Source: an uncultured Spirochaetales bacterium (GTDB lineage Bacteria > Spirochaetota > Spirochaetia > Sphaerochaetales > Sphaerochaetaceae). Taken from it: a stretch of DNA of 47,357 nucleotides. Location: positions 1-47,357 of the forward strand of contig CASFDA010000008.1 in NCBI GenBank assembly GCA_949293335.1. Reading direction: 5' to 3'. The notes under the pieces were generated by a model. It searched no databases. It was not told the DNA's origin and worked only from the letters and a program-made list of their open reading frames with translations. The position numbers and the translations under genes were made by a program. Position 1 is the first letter of the stretch. Each line of letters starts with the position of its first letter. Below are positions 1 through 7,155 of the stretch, one piece after another.

Positions 1-74
1 AAACAGAACGGGCAGTAAGCGGACCATTGGCCTACGGTAACCAATCCATGAATATGAAAGTGGTCAAAAGCTGA
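1..74 (+). CDS. C-terminal tail of a possible TnpB-like protein (partial)
   Basis: An open frame enters from the left edge (codons counted from base 3) and stops at TGA 72-74, giving about 23 residues ending in SMNMKVVKS. Short tails of this kind, often ending near a SMNQE/MKQEA-like string, are common in IS200/IS605 TnpB proteins. The non-coding sequence just downstream also looks like the right end of such an element. No catalytic motif lies within the window, so the family call rests on the tail style and on context. It could also be the end of an unrelated gene. Confidence 0.35.
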   Translation, partial: TERAVSGPLAYGNQSMNMKVVKS

Positions 75-160
75 AAAACTGATTTCAGCCTGCCTTGGAA
101 GCCTAGCAGCACATGATTATTAACGTTCAAAGGAGTTGTGGTAGATTCTGAAAATTGGAT
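1..160 (+). mobile_element. Possible right end of an IS200/IS605-type element
   Basis: After the stop at 74 comes about 85 bases of non-coding sequence with the layout seen after many tnpB genes: a GGAAGCCTAGC block near 98-108, then AAGGAGTTGTGGTAG near 130-145. In IS605-family elements this segment holds the right end and encodes the 3' part of the omega (re)RNA scaffold, with the guide read from the flanking DNA. The exact boundary cannot be fixed from this sequence. Another tnpB begins at the right edge of the window. Confidence 0.35.
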
Positions 161-224
161 TTAGTATTTGACAGAAGTCACATCATATGAATATTTGGAA
201 AGAATAAGGATGTTTCCTGTGAAC

Positions 225-262
225 AAAAAAACCGCGTCCTACTTTTCCTTTGAGAGACGCGG
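225..262 (-). terminator. Intrinsic terminator of the tRNA-Cys gene
   Basis: On the minus strand CCGCGTC (262-256) pairs with GACGCGG (238-232) across a 17-base loop and is followed by seven Ts (231-225). It lies just downstream of tRNA-Cys, as expected for a single-gene tRNA transcript. Confidence 0.8.
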
Positions 263-269
263 CTTAGAA

Positions 270-343
270 AGGTGCGAATCGGATTCGAACCGATGAACAA
301 CGGTTTTGCAGACCGCCCCCTTAGGCCACTTGGGTATCGCACC
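270..343 (-). tRNA. tRNA-Cys (anticodon GCA)
   Basis: The minus strand folds into a complete cloverleaf. The acceptor stem is GGTGCGA/TCGCACC, the D arm has CCC/GGG, the anticodon stem is GCGGT/ACCGT with loop CTGCAAA (anticodon GCA), and the T arm is ATCGG-TTCGAAT-CCGAT. The discriminator base is U (complement of 270), which is typical of bacterial tRNA-Cys. The 3' CCA is not encoded, so it must be added after transcription. The gene has its own promoter upstream and a terminator downstream. Confidence 0.95.
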
Positions 344-363
344 AAAGATATATTTGCTTTGAC

Positions 364-392
364 AATATAGCAGATAGAAATAAATCAATCAA
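364..392 (-). promoter_or_regulatory. Promoter of tRNA-Cys
   Basis: On the minus strand TTGATT (392-387), a 17-base spacer and TATATT (369-364) preceded by TGC form a good sigma-70 promoter. It would start transcription about 15 bases before the mature tRNA 5' end at 343. This is one of the clearest housekeeping promoters in the window. Confidence 0.65.
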
Positions 393-488
393 GTTAAAGC
401 GTTCGCGAACCTCCCCACCTTATAGAAGATGGAGACTCTGCAGGCTTGATAGCTTCAAATCGATAGACACAAATCGCCGATAAAAAGC

Positions 489-494
489 TATCAT
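489..494 (+). promoter_or_regulatory. -10-like TATCAT just before the start of the 501 gene
   Basis: TATCAT lies 6 bases before the ATG at 501, and there is no purine-rich ribosome-binding site between or before them. A transcript from this hexamer would begin at or next to the ATG. No convincing -35 is present; TAGACA lies upstream at a longer than normal spacing. Confidence 0.35.
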
Positions 495-500
495 CTAGAT

Positions 501-803
501 ATGAGTGACATTGAAAAGATCTATACATTTCTAAAAAACGCGTCACACGTCTATATAGACGGAAAAGAAGTATCACTTGAAGGTATGCGCTTTGTCATGA
601 ACAGAATATGTTTTCCCTCATCTCTGATGAAAAGCGGGAATGTCGTTCTCAGTGCAAAAATGGAAAACGGTGAGCATCTTGAGATGAAGATGGTGATTGA
701 AAACGTCAAGAGGAAGAGCTTGGAAGAAGAACTCAATGGTTCTTACACAACCCCATCGCGTATGGATGTTGCATTCTCATCAGGAATGATCATGGAGTTC
801 TGA
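501..803 (+). CDS. Hypothetical 100-residue protein
   Basis: I do not recognise this family. The protein is soluble-looking, with no signal peptide or membrane segment. The N-terminal half reads as alternating strand and helix (SHVYIDGKEVSLEGMRFV, then FPSSLMKSGNVVLSAKMENGE), and the C-terminal part is mixed. Its TGA overlaps the ATG of the next gene by one base (TGATG at 801-805), so the two are probably translationally coupled. It is first in a three-gene run ending in an Ldh2-type dehydrogenase. The start is ATG with a -10-like TATCAT 6 bases upstream and no visible ribosome-binding site. Confidence 0.65.
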   Translation: MSDIEKIYTFLKNASHVYIDGKEVSLEGMRFVMNRICFPSSLMKSGNVVLSAKMENGEHLEMKMVIENVKRKSLEEELNGSYTTPSRMDVAFSSGMIMEF

Positions 804-1396
804 TGAAAAAGAGGATCATTGTTTTACTGCTTATGGCCATGACACTTCTTCCCCTCTGTGCAAAGAATTACCTCTCGCTCGGAGTTGGAGGACTATATGA
901 CAATGTAAGTTCCTCTTTTGCTGTCGGCCCTTACGTAGAGTACCATGTACTCGCTCCTATAATGGATCCCATGCTCTTCGGAATAGGAGCAAGAATCGAT
1001 ATAGATTTCAGTACCATCTCTGATTACTGGGCAACAAATGCAATCATTGGACTGTCCATGAAAGCAGAACTTACACCCGTGGTGACCTTCACGACCCTTT
1101 TAGGAGCATCTGTCGGACTTTATTCGAGGATGCACCATGACAGAGGAACGGCACTGACAATAGGAGGAGCCGTCCTTGTGGGGACAGATCTATTCCTGAA
1201 TAGTTCAAGGAATATCGGGCTCTCGTTCAGCGTTCTGGCCAACATGGGAGTTGATATGGAAACGAAGAATTTCGTTATCCAGAGCGGAGTCTCTGCAGGT
1301 ATTGTGTTCACTTTCAACACCCCGGAAAGGGGAAGAGGACGTTATCATGACAGACCTAGATATGAAGAATGGGACAGCTACAATCGATGGCACTGA
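803..1396 (+). CDS. Small predicted outer-membrane beta-barrel-like protein
   Basis: The 197-residue product starts with a signal peptide (MKKR, a hydrophobic run LLLMAMTLLPLCA, likely cleavage near residue 20). It continues as amphipathic strands rich in Gly and aromatic residues (YLSLGVGGLYD, FGIGARIDID, VGLYSRM), as in OmpW/OmpA-like small barrels. The last 20 residues are charged and aromatic (RGRGRYHDRPRYEEWDSYNRWH), so it does not end in the usual terminal F. That tail may lie outside the barrel. It overlaps the previous gene by one base and sits 16 bases before the dehydrogenase gene. The signal peptide contains a Cys, but the context LLPLCAK is only a weak lipobox. Function unknown. 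Confidence 0.65.
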   Translation: MKKRIIVLLLMAMTLLPLCAKNYLSLGVGGLYDNVSSSFAVGPYVEYHVLAPIMDPMLFGIGARIDIDFSTISDYWATNAIIGLSMKAELTPVVTFTTLLGASVGLYSRMHHDRGTALTIGGAVLVGTDLFLNSSRNIGLSFSVLANMGVDMETKNFVIQSGVSAGIVFTFNTPERGRGRYHDRPRYEEWDSYNRWH

Positions 1397-1412
1397 GTCC
1401 GGGAGGTGAGTA

Positions 1413-2555
1413 ATGGACGAAAAGTACAGAAGAGAATATCTGGACAGATACAAAGACGATGTATTCGTTCCATTCGACAAGCTTGAGAGATTCATGAAGG
1501 AATGCCTTATGAAAGAAGGCCTTTCCAAGATCGATGCAGAGATCGTCTCCGATGTCCTGATCGAATCTGACAAGAGAGGGATAGATAGCCACGGAATAGG
1601 AAGACTGAAGCCAATTTATCTTGACCGCATCGAGAAAGGAATACTGAATCCGAAGACAGAGATAGAGATACTGAAGGACGAAGGTGCTGTCACTGTGCTC
1701 GATGCCCATGATGGAATGGGTCACGTCGCGGGGAAAAGGGGGATGGAGATTGCAATCAGCAAGGCCCGGAAATATGGCATTGGCATGACTGCGGTAAGAA
1801 ATAGTTCACACTATGGAATTGCAGGCTACTATGTCACGATGGCAACAAGGGAAGGTCTTCTCGGCATCACTGGAACAAACGCACGTCCATCCATTGCGCC
1901 TACTTTCGGAGTTGAGAACATGCTCGGAACGAATCCCCTTACATTCGGCTGTCCTACCGATGAGGAATTCCCTTTCGTATTCGATGCCGCTACAAGCGTG
2001 AGTCAGAGAGGAAAGATTGAGGTGTATGCGCGCGAAGGAAAGGACGTTCCTCCAGGCTGGGTAATAGACGAGGAAGGAACGACGAGGACTGATACAGAGA
2101 CAATACTGGACGATCTGACTAAGGGAAAGGCCGCTCTGGCTCCCCTTGGAGGAATCGGGACAGATGGTGCAGGATACAAAGGCTATGGTTTTGCAACTGT
2201 CGTCGAAATCCTGTCTTCCGCACTCCAGAAAGGTTCTTTCCTGAAAGATCTCAATGGAAAAGATGAGAACGGAAATAACAGGCCATATCATCTAGGACAC
2301 TTCTTCATCGCAATAAACCCTGATTTCTTCATGGGAGAAGATACATTCAGGCACATTGCAGGAGAAATACTCAGAGAACTCAGGAATAGCAAGAAAGCAC
2401 CGGGAGAGGAAAGAATCTGGACCGCAGGAGAACTTGAATGGACCAATTGGCAGATCAGGAAAGAGACAGGCTGCCCTATTCCAGCAGAGCTCCAGAAACA
2501 GATTTCAGAACTTACCAGGAAATTCTCACTCTCCTTCCTCTGGCCGTGGGATTAA
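1413..2555 (+). CDS. Malate/L-lactate dehydrogenase family oxidoreductase (Ldh2 type)
   Basis: The 380-residue protein matches the Ldh2/YlbC/AllD family of NAD(P)-dependent 2-hydroxyacid dehydrogenases, which have a fold unlike classical MDH/LDH. Visible landmarks are DKRGIDSHGIGRL (about residues 53-65), the substrate-site segment RNSSHYGIAGYY (about 128-139), the glycine-rich GTNARPSIAPTFG and LGTNPLTFG, and KGYGFATVVEILSSAL near the C-terminal third. Malate, lactate, ureidoglycolate, sulfolactate and diketogulonate are all substrates in this family, so the substrate is not assigned. A strong site GGGAGGTGA lies just before the ATG. The 3' end overlaps the convergent gene by 30 bases. Confidence 0.85.
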   Translation: MDEKYRREYLDRYKDDVFVPFDKLERFMKECLMKEGLSKIDAEIVSDVLIESDKRGIDSHGIGRLKPIYLDRIEKGILNPKTEIEILKDEGAVTVLDAHDGMGHVAGKRGMEIAISKARKYGIGMTAVRNSSHYGIAGYYVTMATREGLLGITGTNARPSIAPTFGVENMLGTNPLTFGCPTDEEFPFVFDAATSVSQRGKIEVYAREGKDVPPGWVIDEEGTTRTDTETILDDLTKGKAALAPLGGIGTDGAGYKGYGFATVVEILSSALQKGSFLKDLNGKDENGNNRPYHLGHFFIAINPDFFMGEDTFRHIAGEILRELRNSKKAPGEERIWTAGELEWTNWQIRKETGCPIPAELQKQISELTRKFSLSFLWPWD

Positions 2556-3707
2556 GTCAGTATAGAGCTTCCTGATGCGGGCAAAAGACGTGTCTGCCTT
2601 TATATGCATAGCGCTCTTTGTCCGCTTGAAAGTAAATGAATCGGAATGGCATTCGCCAGAATAAAAACCCAAAGATATCCTCGGGTTATCATAATTGAAG
2701 AACCCCAGCGCGTACATTATCTTTTTCTCTTCGCCTGGAATGAGTGCCATATTCCGTGTTCCTTTTGGGCCGGAATTAAAGCCGACAGAGAGGGAAGAGA
2801 CCTGACTTGTCCCACCATCAAAAAGGGCCCATGGCGCATCAATCCTGCCAAGATAATTCTCTGTGATGCTCACGTTCTCCAGATTGAATACACTCTCATC
2901 ATCCAGTACAGGAGTGAATGCCAGAAGAACCGACATCATATTCGGATTAGTGACCGTTATCCAGCCAGTCTTGTCCTTTGATGGAACTTTACCGAGGATG
3001 TAATCGTAGCTGCCTGTGGGAATAGGAACGAGAGAGGCATCGGTCACGCCACCAGAAAGAAGGGGTGCTTTTCTGAGATCTTCAAATACAAGATTAGGCT
3101 TCAATCTGTTTTCAGCCAGCTCCCTCACCCCGCGCTGATAACACGTGAAATGTCTCCCATTCGTATTCATGAAGACACCTGTCTCAAAGAACGGAGAGCC
3201 GAGCATCGCATTGAATGCAGGACTGCCTTCAAGCACATCATCTCCATTGTTCCTGATATTCACAAGAGTATAGAGGAACGGATTGTCAGGAGAGAGGTAA
3301 TCGAGCTTCGTAAGCTCATACCTATTGCCCTCCTCCCTGCTTTTCATAGTGCTCAGGCGCCAGACACCTCCATAGGCCTCCTCTGTCCCGTAACGTCTGA
3401 CCATCCAGTAGGTATTGTTGCTCGTTATCCTCTCTTCCGACGGATAAGGAAAAGTGAAGTATGCCCCTCCCGCCTGATAAAGAGTCTCCTTCATCGAATA
3501 CCATGTGCCATTCGGATCGGAAAGGACTCCGCTGCCAGTCCCCCTGAAATACGGGAGAGCAAGCGGATTCACTCTCGCTCCGGTCTTTATCAGATTGGAT
3601 AGTTCGATCAAGACTTCTCCCTGATCCTCGATTACGGCATAGCTCTCACCGTTGCTCATTATGGTCGCATTCCTACCCTCCCAGAGAGGGAGTCTTCGAA
3701 TATCCAT
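2526..3707 (-). CDS. Unrecognised 393-residue beta-rich protein
   Basis: No signal peptide or membrane segment is visible, so the protein should be cytoplasmic. The sequence is dominated by predicted strands with many aromatic and Gly/Asn turns (PYFRGTGSGVLSDPNGTWYSM, NNTYWMVRRYG, VNIRNNGDDVLEGSPAFNAMLG). That texture resembles the supersandwich fold of carbohydrate-active enzymes and mutarotase-like domains, but I see no catalytic signature. It diverges from a GH36-like gene at 3763, which fits a carbohydrate theme. GAGGA sits about 8 bases before the ATG. Its end overlaps Ldh2 tail to tail. The call beyond 'protein-coding' is weak. Confidence 0.75.
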   Translation of the reverse strand: MDIRRLPLWEGRNATIMSNGESYAVIEDQGEVLIELSNLIKTGARVNPLALPYFRGTGSGVLSDPNGTWYSMKETLYQAGGAYFTFPYPSEERITSNNTYWMVRRYGTEEAYGGVWRLSTMKSREEGNRYELTKLDYLSPDNPFLYTLVNIRNNGDDVLEGSPAFNAMLGSPFFETGVFMNTNGRHFTCYQRGVRELAENRLKPNLVFEDLRKAPLLSGGVTDASLVPIPTGSYDYILGKVPSKDKTGWITVTNPNMMSVLLAFTPVLDDESVFNLENVSITENYLGRIDAPWALFDGGTSQVSSLSVGFNSGPKGTRNMALIPGEEKKIMYALGFFNYDNPRISLGFYSGECHSDSFTFKRTKSAMHIKADTSFARIRKLYTDLIPRPEEGE

Positions 3708-3762
3708 GGCAAAATCCTCACTAGTACGCTATATTTGAGTATAACAGAAATAGAGGGTCTGG
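3708..3762. promoter_or_regulatory. Divergent promoter region
   Basis: This 55-base gap separates the 2526-3707 gene (minus) from the 3763 gene (plus). On the plus strand TATATT and TATAAC are -10-like and GAGGGTCTGG is a plausible ribosome-binding site. On the minus strand TGTTATACT is an extended -10, with GAGGA before the ATG. No clear -35 is visible on either strand. Confidence 0.4.
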
Positions 3763-5607
3763 ATGATCATACTTGGAAAGAAAGGCACACTTCATCTCTT
3801 GAACGGGAAAACGAGCATAATGCTCTGTGAAGATGAGAAAAAACGGCTGTTTTTGCTCTATTCAGGCCCTGATCTCGGGAAAGACGGAGAAAAATACATC
3901 GATGCCCTCATGCCTCAGAGGAGAGAGCTTTTCTCAAACCTGATAGAGACAAATCCGAAGTCGGGTCTCTCTTTCCATGTGACAGACAAAAAGAAGCTAA
4001 ATGGCCTGATAAATTATGAAAAATCATATTTCCCGTTCCTACAGCTGAAGGGCGAGACTCTTGAGATAACAGCTCTGGAAGACGCGGGGGAGATAGAACT
4101 TGCGATGGCTATCACCAGCTATCTGGACTATGACGCGTTCTCAGTCAAGATCAGGATAAGGAACAGAGGCAAGCGGAAGATAGACATCTCAGATATCTCT
4201 CCGTTTCCAATACAAAGTGACACATTCATCAACGCGGGAGGACGCAACTGGGAAATTGGAGAAATCCAGAACCTCGTACTTGAAGATGGCGCACCATTCT
4301 CTTCGTCCCTCAGCTATATAACAGCTTGCTCCAGGGAAAAATACGTCAAGGCATTCCTCCTTTCATTCGGAGCAAAGAAAGTAAGGATAAAAGATGGAGA
4401 GGTATTCCTCTCGCAGTCTAGTGCATACTATCCTTTAACCCTTGATGCAGGTGAAAGCTTCATTACTCCAGAACTCATGCTCTTCTTCGGCGAGAGTGAG
4501 GAGAAAGCAACTGATACTGTACGTCAGGCATTGAGAACAGCAGAGAAAGGAAACGGGAAGAACATGTTCCGGCCTCTCATGATTTCCACAAGGGAAAGTT
4601 TCGGCCTCTCGATAGATGAGAGGAAAATCAGGAAGATGGCAGAACACGGAAAGGCCATGGGCTTTGAGGGAATACTGATCGACGAGGGATGGTTCTCTTC
4701 TAGAAAGAGCAAGGACGAGGGACTTGGAGACTGGAAGATCGACACGATGAAGTTCCCTTCCGGGCTCAAGGCACTAGGAGAAGAGATACATCTATCATCA
4801 CTTCTATTCGGCCTCTGGGTAGATCTCATCACGGTAAATAGGAGAAGCCTCTATTGCAGCATGAAGGGAAAGAACCTACTCGGTGAAGAATGTGATGATA
4901 ATCTCATCCTGGATCTGAGGAAAAACGAAGTAAGGGAAGAGCTCTTCATTTCCATCTCATCGCTGATCGAAATCGGGAAGCTGGACTACCTGAAGCTTAC
5001 AATTCCAAACAGCCTTCCACACATACAAAGTGAAGCCAACCTCCTTCTCGATCTGCAGAGGGGAATATATCTCCTCCTTGAAAGGATAAGGAATACATAC
5101 CCAAACCTGTATATTTCAATGGAATCGGACGACCCTTCCCTATCGCTATATGCATCTGTGCTTGAAGAGACAAATCCAGAATCCGATCAATATTACTTTC
5201 CGGAAAAGATCTCCAGGCGCGTGAAAGGGAACGACAAGATATTGCTTACATTCACACCGATCTATACAGGGAATATCATTTCCCTCTCGCATGACGAGGA
5301 AAACAATGTGAATGAGTTCACGTCGTTCACAAAAGAGAGGAGGAAGATGCTCTCTGATGGAAAGACAGGAAAAAGCGGTAGTACTTTACACATAATGAAC
5401 GAAAACGGAAGTTATGCCCTCCTCCTAAATCAAGAGGAAGGACTTCTGAGAGACAAAGATCTTCCAAAAGACAAGGAATACATACTCAGATCGCTTGACG
5501 GGAAGTATCCGGTCATCCTCATAACAGGCGAACTCCTCCATACAGGAATAGAGTACGGAGCGAAAGGTTCAGTCATCGAAGCAATGTCAAAGGAGAAGCA
5601 GAGTTGA
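3763..5607 (+). CDS. GH36 alpha-galactosidase-like protein, probably catalytically inactive
   Basis: The 614-residue protein has an N-terminal beta-rich part and a barrel that follows GH36 family order. LIDEGWF (305-311, usually DDGWF), GLGDW (320-324), KFPSGLKALGEEIH, FGLWVD, LDLRKNEVREELF and DYLKL (408-412) all align with known GH36 blocks. The block that normally carries the nucleophile Asp (YIKWDMNR) reads YLKLTIPN, putting Thr413 at the nucleophile position. The acid/base block (TSDNTD) appears as EETNPESD. The EPVLLNNWEA-like block is RPLMISTRES. It is also shorter than the usual 700-plus residues. It may be a carbohydrate-binding pseudoenzyme. Its stop overlaps the TTG start of the next gene. 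Confidence 0.75.
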   Translation: MIILGKKGTLHLLNGKTSIMLCEDEKKRLFLLYSGPDLGKDGEKYIDALMPQRRELFSNLIETNPKSGLSFHVTDKKKLNGLINYEKSYFPFLQLKGETLEITALEDAGEIELAMAITSYLDYDAFSVKIRIRNRGKRKIDISDISPFPIQSDTFINAGGRNWEIGEIQNLVLEDGAPFSSSLSYITACSREKYVKAFLLSFGAKKVRIKDGEVFLSQSSAYYPLTLDAGESFITPELMLFFGESEEKATDTVRQALRTAEKGNGKNMFRPLMISTRESFGLSIDERKIRKMAEHGKAMGFEGILIDEGWFSSRKSKDEGLGDWKIDTMKFPSGLKALGEEIHLSSLLFGLWVDLITVNRRSLYCSMKGKNLLGEECDDNLILDLRKNEVREELFISISSLIEIGKLDYLKLTIPNSLPHIQSEANLLLDLQRGIYLLLERIRNTYPNLYISMESDDPSLSLYASVLEETNPESDQYYFPEKISRRVKGNDKILLTFTPIYTGNIISLSHDEENNVNEFTSFTKERRKMLSDGKTGKSGSTLHIMNENGSYALLLNQEEGLLRDKDLPKDKEYILRSLDGKYPVILITGELLHTGIEYGAKGSVIEAMSKEKQS

Positions 5608-6563
5608 ATAGAATAGTTGTCGCAGGAGCAGGTACATTCGGTACCTCTGTCGCAGAACGTCTAACATGGAACGACAAGAACGACGTAGTTCTGCATACGA
5701 TCGAAAAGGATGTAGCTGAAGACATAAACAGGAACAACAGGAATCAGAAATATTTTCCGACAAGGTATCTGAACATAAAACTGAGAGCTTCATCAAGCTA
5801 CGATGTATTTGAACGGGCAGATGTCGTGATGCTAGTAATCCCCTCAAAGGCGATAGTCCCATTCAGCAAGGAAGTGAGGAATAACACAAACGGCAATCCC
5901 CTGATCGTGAACCTTGCAAAGGGAATGAGTGATGATGGCGCATTCATCACAGAGAAGATACCATTTGAACGTACAGCAAGCCTCAAAGGTCCTTCTTTTG
6001 CAATCGAGACGCTTAACGGATATCCCACGTCATTCACCTTCGGAGGCAAGAAAGAGGATTACGAATATTTCAAGAATGAAATAATTCCGCAGACAGGCTT
6101 TTCCCTCGATTACTCGAGTGATGTCAGGGCGGTGGAGCTTCTGAGCATTCTCAAGAACATGTACGCAATTGCCATAGGTCTGGTCTCCGGAAGATACAAT
6201 AGTCCGAATGTCGACTTCCTCGTATACACAAAGGCTGTAAATGAGATGAGGAAGCTTTTAAAGCTCTTCGGTTGCGATGAGGAGACTATTTTCCGTTACT
6301 CCGGAATAGGTGATCTTGGGCTCACAAGCCTCAATGACCTTTCGAGGAACAGGACATTCGGAATGCTGATCGGAAAAGGTTTTGCCTACGATGACATGAA
6401 CAGCGGATCAACGGTCATCGAAGGAAGACGCACAATAAAGCTTATAGGAGAAATGACAAGGGAACAGGGAAAAGAGGATGAATTCCCACTTGTCCAGGCT
6501 CTTTACCGTCTGATGTACGAGAAGGAGAGCCTGAACAACTATATAGTCACAGCGCTTGAATGA
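5604..6563 (+). CDS. gpsA: NAD(P)H-dependent glycerol-3-phosphate dehydrogenase-like protein
   Basis: The 319-residue protein resembles GpsA, which reduces dihydroxyacetone phosphate to sn-glycerol-3-phosphate for phospholipid synthesis. The N-terminus has the dinucleotide site GAGTFGTSVAERL (8-20). It continues with NLAKGMSDDG, the family's GPSFAIE segment, LSILKNMYAIAIGL with the expected active-site Lys, and SGIGDLGLTSLNDLSRNRTFG in the C-terminal domain. The start is a TTG at 5604 that overlaps the previous stop (TTGA), with AAGGAG about 8 bases upstream, so translation is coupled to the GH36-like gene. The 3' end overlaps the convergent Nudix gene by 17 bases. It is somewhat divergent, so a second GpsA elsewhere in the genome is possible. 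Confidence 0.85.
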   Translation: MNRIVVAGAGTFGTSVAERLTWNDKNDVVLHTIEKDVAEDINRNNRNQKYFPTRYLNIKLRASSSYDVFERADVVMLVIPSKAIVPFSKEVRNNTNGNPLIVNLAKGMSDDGAFITEKIPFERTASLKGPSFAIETLNGYPTSFTFGGKKEDYEYFKNEIIPQTGFSLDYSSDVRAVELLSILKNMYAIAIGLVSGRYNSPNVDFLVYTKAVNEMRKLLKLFGCDEETIFRYSGIGDLGLTSLNDLSRNRTFGMLIGKGFAYDDMNSGSTVIEGRRTIKLIGEMTREQGKEDEFPLVQALYRLMYEKESLNNYIVTALE

Positions 6564-7155
6564 AAGCCTGATTCTTCTCCCTCCAGCGGAGGAAGTACCC
6601 AAGGGCCATCATCATTATCCCGTTGCCATATTCCTCCTCTCCCATTGATGCGATAGTCTCATCCACATCGAGAGTGAGGAGATCAATCTCCTCATTCTCA
6701 TCGAGATCCTGTCTTCTCTCAGGCTTGAGGTCATATGCAAGGTAAAAACTCTGCTTATTCGACATGAAGGCGGCATTGGGAGAGACAGTGCCAAGGTGCA
6801 GGAGAGAACAGGAAAGGCCGGTTTCCTCCATCAGTTCCCTTCTGGCAGCATCCTCGCTCTTCTCCCCGTCTTCCACTATGCCTCCGGGAAATTCGATCGC
6901 CATCTTGCCGCTTCCATGCCTGAACTGCCTTTCGAGGACAAATTTCAACTGCCCCTCTCGAGATCGGAAAATCGGAAGGACCAATACCCAGTCAGGGGAA
7001 TCTAGTCTGACAAAAGTCCCCTTTTTTCCCCCTTCACTCTCCCGTTCTACAGACTCAAGGGAGAAAATAGGAGTCCTGATGATCTCCTTTCTCCCCTTCT
7101 CCTTCCACGGTTTTGCTACATAGTTCTTGTTGAATATTTCTGAAAGATCCTTCAC
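6547..7155 (-). CDS. Nudix hydrolase (ADP-ribose pyrophosphatase-like)
   Basis: The 202-residue protein carries a full Nudix box: GGIVEDGE, seven residues, RELMEETGL. Before it sit a strand-rich lead (DWVLVLPIFRSREGQLKFVLERQFRHG) and the EFPGG typical of ADP-sugar pyrophosphatases (YqkG/NudF group). I place the start at GTG 7155, because its GTGA overlaps the Mrp stop codon and GAGG lies 6 bases upstream. A longer reading frame extends upstream to 7251, but this would lie wholly inside mrp. It is coupled to mrp and overlaps gpsA tail to tail. Confidence 0.85.
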   Translation of the reverse strand: MKDLSEIFNKNYVAKPWKEKGRKEIIRTPIFSLESVERESEGGKKGTFVRLDSPDWVLVLPIFRSREGQLKFVLERQFRHGSGKMAIEFPGGIVEDGEKSEDAARRELMEETGLSCSLLHLGTVSPNAAFMSNKQSFYLAYDLKPERRQDLDENEEIDLLTLDVDETIASMGEEEYGNGIMMMALGYFLRWREKNQAFIQAL

